A stretch of 64,000 nucleotides of DNA from Epiperipatus broadwayi (GCA_028023455.1 JAQFVV010012446.1:7255501-7319500), one strand, 5' to 3'. Shown: positions 13,210 to 26,439, numbered from the stretch's first letter. Translations and numbers: made by a program. The notes: a model not told the origin generated them from the letters alone.

Positions 13210-13500
13210 AAACATTAATTTTCAAAGAAACAAATGCATTTAAATACTGGAAATTTGGTTTAACTAATGAAAAAAGAAATGCTAAAAATAATTTAGTTAG
13301 AATTGCAATAGTATATTATAACCCCCACAGAAAAAATATTCTGAAGCTTATAAAAATTAAGAAAGAGGCTTATTTTAAATCTTCTGCTTGTATATAGTGT
13401 TATACAGAGCAGAAACAAAGGCAATTAGAAAACATAAAAAGATTGCAAGCTTTAGAGATATGGATTTGAAAAAGAATGGAAAAGGTGTTAGTTTATGGTA
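13210..13500 (+). pseudogene. Degenerate LINE reverse transcriptase C-terminal fragment
   Basis: With frameshifts allowed, the region reads AKNNLVRIAIVYYNPHRKNI, a damaged YRAETKAI, then KRLQALEIWI, stop, KRMEKV. This follows the pattern after the palm of many LINE reverse transcriptases (LYG-x-E-TW-T, then ..RLEA-E-MW..RRM). It differs from the RTE copies here, so it is probably another LINE family. Multiple breaks; tentative. Confidence 0.35.
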
Positions 13501-13609
13501 GAAATATATCTGATAAGTGCATAGAGATCATTTTTTTTGCTACAAAAGACTAAGAATGTTGGTCATTGATTTTTCCACAACTGAAGATAATCAAACAAAA
13601 TATTAAAAT

Positions 13610-13830
13610 ACCACTTTTTTTTTCCCCCCCCAAAAAAATAACATTCCCCCCCCCCTCCTCCCACACCAAAAGAAAAAAAACAAAAAAATGGATATTTTTG
13701 TAAAAAAAAAATTTTAATAATAAATAACTATTTAATTATTTTTTTTTTTTTTTTTTTTTTTAAATTATTCTTTTTTTTTTTTTTTTAATTTTTTTTTTTT
13801 TTTTTTTAATTTTTTTTTTTTTTTTTATTT
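13610..13830. repeat. Low-complexity poly-C, poly-A and poly-T tract
   Basis: Runs of C (13621-13665) followed by A-rich sequence and then about 90 bp of almost uninterrupted T (13740-13826). Assembly length here is likely unreliable. Confidence 0.9.
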
Positions 13831-14609
13831 CTCTTCATTTCTTATTCTTAAATTATAATCTCCTTGGTCATTATCATCTCTTATCTCCTTTATCACAGTA
13901 TACAATTGTTTATTATCATTACAAAACTATTTTAATAGTCCTTTTCAATTTTTGCATATATGGTTTCTATTTCATCATTATGATCGATAGTGGACATGTG
14001 TGTTTGAATAATCAGATTTCTTGGATATGTTTTCAGCATATCCACCAATTTGATCGTCCTTAAAACTAAAACTGCAAAACATGTTTACTTCTATTCCCAG
14101 AATACCAAACTCTTATATTGTGTGAGCTATGTTCAAATATTAACTATAGCATGATAGTGGCAATGATAAAATCTCAAAAAAATTATATAAAATCTTTTCA
14201 TATAATATTCTCTATCTAATCAATTCTGGCAAGAAACAATAAACTGTATTGACATTAACCAAAATGTCTTAAAAAAGGATTAAGCACACCTCGGATATCC
14301 AATTGATCCGCTAAGGACTATCATTCTGAAAGAAAAAAGTTTTGCATATATAATTCTTGCCACAAATTAGCAAAAGACATTTCACAAAACCACACACTAT
14401 GTAAAAGAATTGAATCATTTCATTTTAAAAATTGATCTTCCTTTGACCCTGAGTTTGGAAAACAGAAAATCTCTGATGAATACATTATTATCAGAAATAT
14501 TACTACAACATATATGTTCTAATTTGAAAGATAGAAAATGCAACCATAAAATTAAGCAAGAATCACTGAAAATTTTTGATTGCGAGAAATTCAGTAAGAT
14601 TTTCTCCAT

Positions 14610-14972
14610 ATGGCAATTTCAAGCTCAGTTCAGCATCCATACTTTTTGATGTATTTGGTTCTTTAATAACCACAGACACCATAATCTTGAAGACATTACT
14701 GTGTTTTCATTATGGACTCAAAGCTTTATAGTTAGCTAATAAGGTAAAAAGGTGGCTGCTGGAGGGTTGCCTTAGATCCTAATATCTCGGTGCAGTGCTC
14801 TTAGATAAAAAGCTCCTCAATGATGAAAGCCACAAGCTAGAAACTAGTCTGGGGATATCGGATGAGTAGGTACTAGATAGGGATTTTATGCACAAACCTT
14901 CCTGCATCCATTAATTACTCTGGCTTGCACAGAGTGGCACTACTTTATGGAGTTCTATTAAACATATTTTAC
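14610..14972 (+). repeat. Partial copy of fold-back family F
   Basis: Contains CACAAGCTAGAAACTAGTCT, GATAGGGATTTTATGCACAA and GAGTGGCACTACTTTATGGA, the arm blocks of the palindromic element at 30629-30913. The left part (about 14620-14720) resembles the interior of the 1895-2455 copy. Only one arm is clear. Confidence 0.5.
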
Positions 14973-15229
14973 ATAAGCTTATAGTATCATCAATATAACT
15001 TTATTATAATAAGCTTTATTTTTAACCTCTTCATAATATTTTATTGACAAAAATTTTTCATTAATCAAAGAAGCAAATTTGCAATGTAAGTATTTAGATT
15101 GATTGATAAGTCTTGCATAATTAAAACAATTTAAATATGGTTACTACCCCTCTTTATTCCCAATTCATTAAAATGAGAACATGTTTTATATAACTTAATC
15201 TGTTTTTGTCATAATCTTTCTGCATAGAT

Positions 15230-15490
15230 AAAATCTTATAATTCCATTTTCACTCATTTCTCAATTTCCATCTAGTTAAAATATTATGCACGTATGTATT
15301 CCTAATGACAATATATTTTTTTAGAGTTTGCAAATAATTTTAGCAAAAAATTTAAATGCATATGTAACGTGTGTTGGCAGTATCTAGCATCACTCTTCCA
15401 AGATTTGAAACTGAATTCACCCACTTCTCAATTTCCAATCCAGTTAAAATTTTGCACATGTATGTATTCCCAATAACAATATAATTTAAT
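15230..15490 (+). repeat. Dispersed repeat, two copies in tandem
   Basis: CTCAATTTCCATCTAGTTAA, GCACGTATGTATTCCTAATG, ACAATATATTTTTTTAGAG and TTTGCAAATAATTTTAGCAA occur at 15260-15350 and, diverged, again at 15426-15490. Related pieces are at 10425-10500, 16435-16525 and, reversed, 30040-30165. No coding signal. Confidence 0.5.
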
Positions 15491-16529
15491 TTATTTCATT
15501 TTAATAATTCACTGATACATATATAAAACTCAAAAAACAACAACAACAAAAATGCTTTTATTTATATAAAAGCACTAAAAAGTAAGAACAAAAAAAATCT
15601 TCATTTTCACAAAATAAAAACATGGGATCCATAAAAATAGATAGAAAGTGGAAATAAAACACTAAAAAATAAACATCCCATGCTTTTACTTGTAAAGCAG
15701 GATTTTAAAAAAAAAAAAAAAATATTGGTTAATCTCACCTCTCCAATAAGGTAACTTTGCATACCTGGATTATTAATAAATAATCCCTGATGCTAATAAG
15801 TATAATGACTTATAGGTAAAAGGTATAAAAACACTTTAAAAATTAAACACACTTCTTACTAAATATATTACACTGTTGTAATCATGTTGACAAATATAAT
15901 ATATTAAATTTATGAATAGTATGAAGACTATTTAAGAGATTAAACTTAAAATAAAATAGGAGTAACACAGAACCGACAATAGCTAGGGTATATGAAGATT
16001 CTATTAACTGATAAATACTAAATATAAATTAAAATAATTGCAATTAATAAGATTTATATCAAATAATTGGGGGGGGGACGACGACAAACATTTCCATATT
16101 TTTATGATTATTTTTTAAAAAAATTAATCAGTTTATTATTTTAGGCCTCAAGTTGTACTCTCTACTTCTGTACAATTTCATATCTTTTTATATTTTCTGA
16201 AATCAGTTTTGATGAGCGATGTTTATTAATATTACACATAACACTTTGTTAAACATAAACTTGAAATTTAAAATATTTATATTTTCCAGTATTATTTTTA
16301 AATACCTAACCAAATGTAAGATATCCTCCCCTTTCTTTTTTGCCCATTTATACTATTCATATCCTAAATTTTTTTTTTCCACACTTGTTTTTACTTACTG
16401 TTTTTTAACAGTCTGTTTAGAAAATCTTACAATTCAATGACTTGCAAATATCTGACCAAATTGCGATTTCCCCATAACAATATTTTTTTTTTTGATTTTG
16501 CAAACAATTTTAGCAAAAAAATTAAAAAT

Positions 16530-16655
16530 TTGTCAAGCGTTGTCAGCCGAGAGGTCAGCGCAGCTGCCTTGCAAGCAGTTGGTTGCAGACGGTCGTTGCG
16601 GGTTCGCCTCCCGACTGATGCTATGACATATGGAAAAAAAATAAATAAATAAATT
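16530..16655 (+). mobile_element. tRNA-derived SINE (family 1), plus strand
   Basis: tRNA-like head with GCCGAGAGGTCAGCGCAG (A box), CTGCCTTGCAAGCAG (arm whose 7-base loop would centre on TGC, suggesting tRNA-Ala) and GGGTTCGCCTCCC (B box). It ends in CTATGACATATGG and an A-rich tail. AAATTAAAA occurs on both sides, a likely target-site duplication. The same family recurs at 24.8, 37.0 and 61.7 kb and partially at 28.4 kb. Confidence 0.8.
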
Positions 16656-16784
16656 AAAATTCTATATGAGATTCAGTACTTTTTACTGTACTGCTATCTA
16701 ACAATATTAAACTGGATCTAAACTTTCTTCATTCTGTATTTCTGGAATGATATAAAACTAAAAAGTAGAAAATAATAATGTAAA

Positions 16785-16930
16785 AACTAGATTTTCTTCA
16801 GCCGTCTCTATATTCTTGGTATTATATAACTAAAATAAAAGCAGGTGACAGGATTCTGAACATGAGTGCTGCATACTTTTATTTTAGTTGTATATCAAGA
16901 AAATTGCAAAAGTCGGAGAAAATTTATTTT
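16785..16930. repeat. Short inverted repeat
   Basis: AACTAAAATAAAAGCA and its near complement TACTTTTATTTTAGTTG lie about 40 bp apart; flanking ATATTCTTGGTA and TATCAAGAAA also pair. The arms are about 50 bp with mismatches. Confidence 0.45.
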
Positions 16931-19389
16931 TTAATTTTCAGGTCCTTTTTTTAATGCATTTATACGATTAAAAATATTTTATTAAAAAATGATGCATCTG
17001 TTATTAAAAAAAAATCACAATCCTATTTTTGGATGGTACAAGTAATAAGGGGAAGAATATTATATCAAGTAGCTCAATAAAAAAGTTAAGAAAACTAAGT
17101 ACTAGAATATTTGCCGAGATGAAACTGTACAGGCATACTGTTAAAGTTGAATAAGTAATTATTTTTGGAAGGAGACCGATTGATCAAAACAATAAAAACA
17201 GTACTAACCACGATAATATAAGCATTTATTGCAAAGACAAAAATTAACAATAAAGCAACAGTGTGAAAGAACTTGAAAATCCAAAATAAAGAAGATCAAT
17301 AATTAGACACGTCACTTAGATTGTGGAGAGATTTCAAAGACTTTGAGCATTCCAAGATACTCTATCCCAAATTTAAAATAAACAGATAATAAGTTTACAA
17401 AATAAATTGAACATAAAAAGTTATCACTAGAGAAAAATCTGTTTTGCCTTATATCAAAAACCAAATTTCTAAGCAACGGACATGGATGAAGTAACATGAG
17501 CATAATAAAGCAGGAACCTTAGAAATATCTGAAAGTCAAAAATTAGAACTGAAACAGTTTGATTAGTTTTAGAAAAAAATTAAATATAAGCAAACTACCA
17601 ATCCCAATGAATACAGACAATCCCTTAGTTATAAACATTTTGCTAATACGTAATTGCTTTTGGAATTTAGATCTTTATCTATGCACATACTTTCATGCAT
17701 AATTAGTGCTACATATTGTAGAAAGAGAAGGATATTCAAAATTGTACAATATTTTAGTACTTCAATAATTAAAAAATTCCTTTTAGTAATTAACGCTACA
17801 AATTTAAAGTATCTGCTAAAAAAACTATTTGCCTACATTCGTAATTGAATTTTTTCTAAAGAAATATAAACTTTGGAATTTATAAAATAATTGGAAGTAT
17901 ATTTTAGAGAGCAATAAGAACTTATATAAAATACAATAAATCTTCCCATCTCTCTGCCATTAATTACTTTTATTTTTAGCATCATCACAGACTATTTTGA
18001 ACAGGATTGTCATGATTAGCGCTTGTTTTTAAAAGTAGTTTGTGCGTGGTTACATTACATATACACTTTCTGTTTTGGTGAATTTTTTTCATTCTTATTA
18101 ATTAAAAACATGAGCGAGAAACAAAAAAATAGCAGTATTGATACAACCAAAAAGAAATCAAGGTCTCATAAACCCCAAATGGTTGAGACAAAAATGGACA
18201 TAATTAGAGTAGACATTCTGAAAATGGTGAATCTTTTGCTTCAATTTCATGTTCATGTAATTTAAACCGACCAACAATATATTTTGAAAAACAAGAACAA
18301 AATTAAGGAATATGTTAAAAATTGTGGAAATATTTCTCCAAAGATTATTTCAAAAAGACATGACAGAATAATGGATGAAATGGAGAAATCTTTGGCTTTA
18401 TGGATTAAAGATTAACATCAAAAAGGCATCCCAGTGAGTTTATCAATTATTCAAGTTAAGGGTCTTATTTTGCAAGAAGATTGGAAAAAAGAATTAAAAG
18501 AAGACTCTGCTGTTGAATTTGCAGCAAGCAATGACTGGTTTCACAAATTCAAAATGAGATACTCTTTACATAATATTAAATGTACCGGGAAAGGAGCCAG
18601 TGCAGATAAGAAAGCTTCCAGTGAATTTATTTCCACATTCTTTAATATCATTAAAAAATGGAGCTTATTTTCCATGCCTAGTCTTCAATGCAGATGAGAC
18701 AGGATTATTTTGGAAAAAGATGCCTGAATGTACATATTTAGCAAAGAAAGAATCAATTGCACCTGGGCACAAACTTTCTAAAAACAGATTAGCATTGCTT
18801 CTTGGAGGTAATTTAGCTGGTGATTTTAAATTGAAGCCAATGCTAATTTATCAGACAGAAAATCCTAGAGCATTGAAAGGAAACGATAAAAGAATGCTTC
18901 CAGTCATTTGGAAATCAAATACTAAAGCCTGGGCTACTGCACAGCTTTTTCAAAATTGGTTCTCACCTCATTTTGTGCTTTCTGTTGGGCAATATTGTAG
19001 TGAGAATAATTTACCATTTAAAACACTATTGCTCTTAGACAATTCTCCTGGATATTCAAAATCCCTGCAAAATTTATATCCAGAAGTTAATGTTGTGTTT
19101 ATTTCTCCCTACTTTTAAGCAGTATTATATGAGAAGATTAATAACTCAAGTAATCAAAGCAATTGATAAAGAAGGTGAACTTACATTAAGAGATTTTTGG
19201 AAAAGTTATAATATATGGTATGCAATAAATATTATTGGGGCTGCATGGGCTGAAATAAGAGAGTCAGCAATGAAAGGTTGTTGGAAAAAATATACCCACA
19301 AATGATGAATGCTTTCATGGATATTGAAAAAACTCCTGAAGATATCACAACTGAAATAGTCAATATAATGAATGAATTAAATTTAGATG

Positions 19390-22300
19390 TCACTGATGAA
19401 GATCATCATCATCATCATCATTATCAATCCACTGCAGGATGAAGGTCTCTCCAAGTTTAATCCATCTTCTCCGATCTTTAGCTTCTCTTCTCCACATCAC
19501 CCCTACACATTTTCTTATTTCATCCATCCATCTTACATGTGGTCTCCTTCTGGGTCTTTTACAATCTCTTGGAATCCAGTTTAAAATTTCAATTGTCCAT
19601 CTATTATCATCTCTTCTAGCAATATGTCGAGCCCAACTCCACTTCAATCTTTTAATTTTTTCAATGAGGTCAGTAACACCTGTTTGTTCTCTTACCCATA
19701 CATTGCGTTTTCGATCTCTTCTTGTTACTCCCAACATACATCTCTCCATACTTCTTTGAGTGGTCTGAAGTCTCTGTATTGATCTTCTATTAAGTGTCCA
19801 AGTCTCAGATCCATAAGTAAGAACTGGTAAAACACATTTGTTAAAAACCTTTCTTTTCAAACACATAGGCATATTTCCTTTTAATATCAAGTTATTTCTA
19901 CCAAAAGCACTCCAACCAAGTTTAATTCTATGATTAATTTTCTCTATTATGTTTCCATCTTTATTAATAATCTGACCAAGGTATTTGTAACTCTTAACTT
20001 CTTCTAATTCATCATAATCAATCTTTATTTTCATATTTTGAGCAAATCGATTAAACATTACTTTAGTCTTTTTAACATTTATCTTTAGTCCTACTTTCAT
20101 CTGATAACTCCTGCAACATTTCCTGCAGCTCGGAAGCATTATTTGCAAAAACAACTACATCATCTGCGAAATCTAAATGACTTAAATAATCTCCATTTAC
20201 TTTCACTCCTTTAATTTCCCATTTTAATCCACAAAATACTTCTTGCAGCACTGCTGTAAAAAGTTTTGGAGATATGGAGTCACCTTGTCTTACACCTTTC
20301 TCAATGTTGACTTTCCCAGTATCATTATGTAATCTAATTGTTGCTGTTGCATTTTTATAAATATTCTTTAAAATATGACAATATCCTGGATCTATACCTT
20401 GATGATCCAATGCTTTAATCACTGAAGAAATGTTTATGGAATCAAATGCCTTTTCATAATCTACAAATCCAAAACATAATGACAACTCATATTCATTTGT
20501 CCTTTCTATAACTTCTCTCAATACTTGAATATGATCTACTGTACTAAAACCACTTTTAAATCCAGCTTGTTCTCTTGGTTGGTGAAAATCCAAGGTTCTC
20601 TGTAGACGAGTTGTAATTATCTTGGTAAAAATTTTATATAAAACTGATAAAAGGCTGATAGGTCTGTAATTTCTAATATCTTCTTTATCACCTTTTTAAA
20701 ATATTAATATTATTACTGCATTCTTCCAATCATCCGGTACATCTTTATCATTTAGACATTTATTTATATAACTTTGCTAATATTTTTTCTGTTTCTTCAC
20801 CTGCTTCTTTTAATATATCAATTATAATTCCATCATTACCTGGAGCCTTTCCTTTTTTCATACATTTAATTGCATTTCTCACTTCTTCATTTAAAATTCT
20901 GGGCAATTCGGAAGATGTAATAGATATAGGAGGTACTTGTTCTTTATTACTATATAATTCTTGATAAAAATCTTCTACCAATTTCATAATGTCATCCCTC
21001 TTTTTAGTAATAATTCCATCTTTTTTTCCTTATTGCAGATATAAATTTCCTACCAATACCAAAATGTTGTTTTACATTCTTAAGACTTTTATTTTCTTCT
21101 ACAGCTTTTCTTGCTAGTTCACAGTTATACTTTCTTATATCATTTTCAACTCTTTTCCGCACCATTTTACAAAATTCGAGATCAATTCTTTTTAATGCAT
21201 CATTCTTGCATATCTTCATATTCCTTCTTTTCTTCATAAGTTCTCTAGTCTCAGTAAAAATTTTATTAGTCAATTGCTGCTTTTTTCTACCAGCTATCTT
21301 TGTTGCAGTTTTTAAAAGTGTATCAGTTATTTTCATATTAATTTCATTCAAATCTGAATCATGTTCAAAATCTACTAATACTTGAAACCGATTTGTAAGT
21401 TCTAATTTAAATTCATTAGAATGTTTCTGAAGATTAGGAATATCAACTGTAAATATAGTTTTTCTTAATAATTTTTGTCTCTCTAGTTTTACATTAACAT
21501 GTATCTTACCCCTTACTAATCGATGATCACTTCCTGTGTTAAATTTATTAAGAACATTACAATCTTGAAATATGTATTTCCTGTTAGTCAAAATATAATC
21601 CAATTCTGCTGTACCTTCATTTGGATGCTTCCATGTCCATTTCCTTCTAACATTTTTCTCAAAAAAAGAATTCATAATATAAAGTTTTTCCTTCTCTGCA
21701 AACTCCACAAGTCTATGTCCTCTCTCATTTCTATTACCATAACCAAAATTACCTACAACACTTTCATCTTTCATTTGTTTACCAATTCTAGCATTAAAAT
21801 CTCCCATAACAATTTTAAAATGTTGTTTACTCTGATCAAAAGCCTTTTGTACATCCATATAAAAATCTTCTACTACTTCATCACTGTGAGAACTTGTTGG
21901 GGCATAAACCTGAATTATCTGCATTTGATATCTGCTATTAAGTTGTATAACTAATCTTGCCAGTCTGTCTGATACACCATCAATCTCCACAATATTGTTC
22001 TTCCACTTTTTATTTATAATGAATCTTACTCCACTTGTATTTCCAATATTTGTGCCTTTATAATAGAGCATATGTCCACTTTTTAAATCAATTGTCTCTT
22101 CACCTTTTCTTCTAACTTCACAAAGTCCAATAATATCCCATTTAATATAAGAGAGTTCTTCTTCTAATTCTTGCAATCTTCCTTCACTTGAAAGTGATCT
22201 GCAGTTGTAAGTACCTAAATAAAAAGTCGTCATCAAATGGCAGCCTGGGTCCGCCTCCAGGATATTCTTAGCACCCTCCACCTTCGGCCACCAACCGCTG

Positions 22301-22392
22301 CCTTGGTTGGTGACTTTACAGCCTCCTGGGATTAAGGGCCATGCTTTATTTTTGTCTGTCATAATTGTATAATTGGGAAAAATCTTTATCAT
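19390..22392 (-). pseudogene. RTE-like LINE copy A, EN-RT polyprotein pseudogene
   Basis: Broken coding region of copy A. The 22392-21004 segment holds an endonuclease/exonuclease/phosphatase domain: LGTYNCRSLSS, CEVRRKGEE (catalytic Glu), VYAPTSSHSDE, GDFNARIG, ELDYILTNR and SDHRLVRG. One substitution, VRFIINKK, replaces Gly in copy B. A frameshift near 20990 precedes 20987-20760 (APGNDGIIIDILKEAG), and another near 20700 precedes 20593-20072, the palm with FVDYEKAFDSI, KGVRQGDSISP and FADDVVVFA. A final shift near 20100 leads to 20154-19390, a C-terminal domain with LTYGSETWTLNRRSIQRLQT and NWIPRDCKRP. Family-wise, the endonuclease nicks target DNA and the RT copies the RNA. Copy A is inactive. 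Confidence 0.9.
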
Positions 22393-22602
22393 TTACACAA
22401 ACATTCATTCTGCCTTATCAGGCACTGAGAAGAAAGACCATGGTGTTTCTTGATCTTAAACTCAGAGGTAAAAAGCCAATAAACTCACCACGCTGGCTAA
22501 TGCGTGTTGGTGAGCAGCCCATCCATGTTCGTATACTATATGAATAAACATATAGTAATAACAGCTGCAACGACAAGAACGTATGGAGTGGACATTAGGA
22601 AT
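19402..22602 (-). mobile_element. RTE-like LINE copy A, nested in the Tigger pseudogene
   Basis: Non-LTR retrotransposon, minus strand, with a 5' UTR-like segment (22393-22602), an endonuclease/reverse transcriptase reading frame and a (GAT)n 3' tail (plus-strand ATCATCATC at 19402). Compared with copy B it lacks about 80-90 bp at the 5' end. It sits exactly between two halves of the Tigger frame: bases GATGAAGAT to the left and ATCGATGAG to the right join in frame, with no obvious target-site duplication. High similarity to copy B suggests both are recent. Confidence 0.9.
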
Positions 22603-23454
22603 ATCGATGAGTTAATGCAATCTCTCTCAGAACCTCTGACAAATGAAGAAGAACCTGATAATGAACTTATTGTTAAGAGTTGGATAATCAAGAATATGAA
22701 TGAAATCTTCAAGCATCTTGACAAATTTTGGACCATCATGGAAGAATGTGGTCCCAATGGAGAGCGTATATCTCATATACGAAGGGCAATTGAAAAAGAC
22801 ACAGAATGTTACAGAAGTTCTTTATCAAGAGATGAGCTCTTAATAAATCCAGATACTAATCAATAAAAAATACTGTATTTTGAAAACTTTTTAATGTTTT
22901 TTTTTTACATACCTCTACTTTCAAACAATTTCAACTTCCAAACATACATCAGAAAACAATTAAGTTCGTAACTCAGGGACTGCCTATACTTATCTAAAAA
23001 ATTAGAATTCAATGTGAACCCCCACCAACTTGGTTGAATACCTTGCTGCTTTAAAGTCATGTTAAAATATCGAGAGCTATCATCAATAACGCTGACGTGA
23101 ATTAGAATGTCTGAAAAAACAATTACTTGTATGAACAATAAGAAAGATAGTGACAGGTTAAAACCTTAAAGAATAATTACTAAGATGTTTGATAAAATGC
23201 ATTTTATTCTAAACTTAAATCAGATAATTTGAAGAAAAACTAATATTTAAAAGAAGACAAAAATAAGTATATACATAAACTTATCCTTTAATACATCAGA
23301 TCCATAAACTAAACAGATCATACGTTATCAGACTTTTGAATCATTTAAAATATAATTCTTCAAAACATAAGAGTCAGAAAATAAGAAGTTAACAGGAGCA
23401 GATTTATTATTGGGGGCAGGTCATTTTTTAAACAGTGGTCAGTCATTCATAAAG

Positions 23455-23570
23455 TCATATAATATTTAAGCCCTAAGAGTGACAGGTTGAGCTTTTAATC
23501 AAAAATCTTTAGTTCTCAGGTCAGTCACTTTACCACTATGCAAAACTAAAAACAACTTATTTAACAAATA
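23455..23570 (-). repeat. Single unit related to the 7-kb tandem array
   Basis: Contains GAGTGACAGGTTGAGC and AATCAAAAATCTTTAGTTCTC, as in the last unit of the 7035-7680 array. It ends in a sequence that on the minus strand reads GCATAGTGGTAAAGTGACTG, like a tRNA A-box region. It is consistent with an old SINE from which the array was amplified. Confidence 0.35.
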
Positions 23571-24741
23571 CATCTCATCCCTGGTTAGCCAATAAGATTA
23601 GATTTGTTATATGAATTAACTTACACAACAAAAAATAATAATATTTAGTATTGTTACTCAGAAAACAAAAACAACTAAAAACAAACAAATTTTTGAAGCA
23701 CGCTTCCCGAGAATTGTTTATTGAATCAAAATTACAAACTTTTAATGGAACAAATGAATGAATAAACATTAAAATAATAAATGCCCATGGATTTTTCATA
23801 TCAGCGAACATTCTTGTTCTTAGCATTGATAAATGAGAGAGTAAAATTACATTTGCAAGTTTATTAAAATGATTCGTTATGAGTCTGCTTACAAATAATT
23901 CCGAGTAATGTATTTGAATGAAAATGTTCTGTGAGATGATAAAAGTTATTTACATGCTTTTGAAAAAAGAAAGATTATAGAACATGAAACAATAACGCAA
24001 AGAATTTTGGAAGAAAAGAAAAAGAACATAAATGGGCTAATGATGTACGTTTCAGAAATACTAATGAAAAAAAGAATGAAAATGTTGGCAGAGTAAAATG
24101 TGGACAGATAAGAGGATTAAACTGCATGGAATAGCAATCTCTCCTATACACATCAATGTAAACTAGAATATTTCAGTCAATTAATCTCAAAATCATAAAA
24201 AAAATATATGACAGAAAAAATGAACACAACAAAGACACTGTTTGACAAATAGTATAGAAAATAAATAATTGTGATTATTGACAAAAAATAAATAGAAGAT
24301 AAAAATCTGGAAAAAGAAAATCATTTATTATAACATAAATTTAAAAAGTAATATCAAAATTAAAAATTCTACAACAAATGGGGTAGAATAAGTACATGAA
24401 AAGCATCTTTAAAATAATGAGATTCATAAAGTTTATAATTTAGAAAATAAAAACAACAACAATTAGATGGAAATAAAAATTGAGTTTCCGAAAAAACCCC
24501 CACTAAAACAAGCTAATAAATAAACAAAATAACAAAACAAAACAAAAAAAAAAAGCAAAAGAAGTAAAGCCAAAAAGTATCTAAACAATAGCTTACCCTA
24601 TTTAATAGTGAAGAAGAGCTAAAAGCAAAATGAAAAGTTCAGAATGAATGAGAAATCATATAAAAGCTACATAACTATATATTCTCTAAGGTTTAAAGTA
24701 GATAAGTAGGCATTTATGATTAAGGAGTATTAGTGATCATT

Positions 24742-24854
24742 TTTTTTCTTCTCGTATGTCATAGCATCAGCCGGGACGCGAACCCACAACTATCTGCAAC
24801 CAACTACTTGCTTGCAAGGCGGCTGCGATGACCTCTCGGCTAACAATGCTAGAC
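24742..24854 (-). mobile_element. tRNA-derived SINE (family 1) with 14-bp TSD
   Basis: Minus-strand copy with a damaged B box (complement of CGGGACGCGAACCC), the GCAAGGCGGCTGC arm and the CATATGTC-type 3' end. The T-run at 24742-24748 is its A-tail. Perfect target-site duplication TATTAGTGATCATT at 24728-24741 and 24855-24868. This fits LINE-driven retroposition. Confidence 0.9.
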
Positions 24855-25239
24855 TATTAGTGATCATTGGATATTGCTTGTTACATTAGTAATGATATTT
24901 CAATACTTAAGAATTACATCAAATATTAATGGGGCTATTTGCCACCATAATACACATTTAGCTTATTCATTAAGTATACTGTTTCTTATATATGTAATTA
25001 GAAGGCTTTGAACTTAGGATTTTTCAGACTATATTCATTCTCCATTCCATCTCAAAAAACGGATATATACATATGTACAAAAAAAAAAAACGATAGATGA
25101 TCCCAAAAATACATATTTTGTGCAGATATATATATACATAGGTAATACACAATATCAAATCCTATAAAGGCTTGATCCTATAAAGGCTTTGAACATTCTA
25201 TTGTCAGTTTTTCAATGAAATAGACAGCTAAATAGTTTG

Positions 25240-25420
25240 AAGAGTGAGAAGATTGAAGCCTGTCCATTAAAGCTTAAGGAATTGCCATCTTAATATAAGT
25301 TGAGCACTGATTGCATATATGTGTGGGAGATTATCATCTGGCCAACTGATGAGTGCTGTTCTGCACGAAATATGTATATTGGGAATCATCTTTTTTCGCA
25401 TGTATGTGGTTAGATATAAA
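25240..25420 (+). repeat. Dispersed repeat (shared with 0.5 and 53.6 kb)
   Basis: Shares GATTGAAGCCTGTCCATTAA, TTAAGGAATTGCCATCTTAA and CCAACTGATGAGTGCTG with 481-600, and TGCACGAAATATGTATATTG and GGGAATCATCTTTT with 53585-53650. The two partial copies overlap only here, so this is the longest version of the family. Confidence 0.55.
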
Positions 25421-26439
25421 ACAATGAAAGTATATAATAAAGAAGTAACTCGCAAAGAAAACGCTACTGCTTCTCACAACAAAAAATAATATTATCACTA
25501 GAGGTTAAAGACTTGACACCTTTGCAATGAATGCCTACACTTGATCTTTTGTTATAAGTTGGGGAGTGCGGCGAGGAGAGCCCAAATTATACTATCAACT
25601 TTGCTAGCTTCATAACATGGCGGTAAGCAATCCAAGAAGCATTCAGAGAATATACCAATAGCTGAAATGCTACTATTTAGTTAGATGAGTGACAAACTAT
25701 GGTTACCAATCAAACAAAAAAGGAGCAAAGAAAACATGCACAGTAATAAAACTCGTGCTTGAGTGAAAGCAATATCATTACTATTCGTTTTTACTGCCAA
25801 AAACATGCGGGGCTACTGTGCAATGTCCAGTAACTAAAACGACACAAATAATTTGTCATTTAATACATATACCCTTAACTGATATCAGAAAATTATTAAG
25901 AAGCAATCTGTTAGATCATCATCTTAACTAATTTTAGAATCCTACGCTGAGGGTTGCTCTATTTAGGCTTAATAACAATCTTCTAATAGGTAGGTAAAAC
26001 CATAACAAATATACGTTGGTTGATAAGAATGAAAAGCTATATCAAAATTAAAAAAATATAACTTTCTTGATTAAAAAATACTATTTTGTAATTTATCACC
26101 ATGGAAACAATTCGGATTTATTATGCATAGCATCAAAAATAAGACTTAATGGCCTTAAACTTTTTAAATTGTACTTCCTGGTGCAGAGTGTTTTTTTTTT
26201 TTTAAAAAAATATCAACGTTAGCTTTAAATAATTAAAATGCAAACTTGACATCTGCAAAATTTCCTCTCTGTTAGTTTTTAAAGGTGAACTAAAATGAAT
26301 CTTAATTCTAAATATTTAAAGATTGTAAATGTTATATATATACTAAGAAAATCTAATGATATCATCAGCTAAATATACTTAAAAAAAAAAGCTATAGTAT
26401 TAGATTAGAAATAATTTTGATATTTGTTTTTCAAGCTTA

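Larger units (their letters stand above)
18110..22866 (+). pseudogene. Tigger/TIGD1-like pogo transposase pseudogene, split by a LINE
   Basis: Relic of a Tigger-type DNA transposase (Tc1/mariner superfamily, CENP-B-like). In order: a basic N-terminus starting MSEKQKN (18110); remnants of the CENP-B HTH (MEKSLALWIKD, then HQKGIPVSLSIIQVKGLILQ); WFHKFKMRYSLHNIK; then 18600-19118, the DDE core with NADETGLFWKKMP (first Asp), LALLLGGNLAGDFKLKPMLI, NPRALKG and LLLLDNSPGYSKSL (second Asp). The sequence then breaks: the NTTS-to-QPMDQG segment with the third catalytic Asp is deleted. After 19118 it continues YYMRRLITQVIKAIDKEGEL to WKKYTHK. The final part resumes at 22603 (IDELMQSLSEPLTNEEE to 22866), after an inserted 3.2-kb RTE element. 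Frameshifts at about 18270 and 18660, a stop at 18414 and the missing Asp make it inactive. Terminal inverted repeats were not identified. Confidence 0.9.

Noticed and set aside
16437-16652. 71-codon frame ending in AVGCRRSLRVRLPTD
   Set aside because: Its C-terminal half is the tRNA-derived SINE translated; not a gene.
21523-21954. Plus-strand reading frames within RTE copies A, B and C
   Set aside because: Antisense shadows of the endonuclease and RT frames; AT-rich composition leaves them open by chance.
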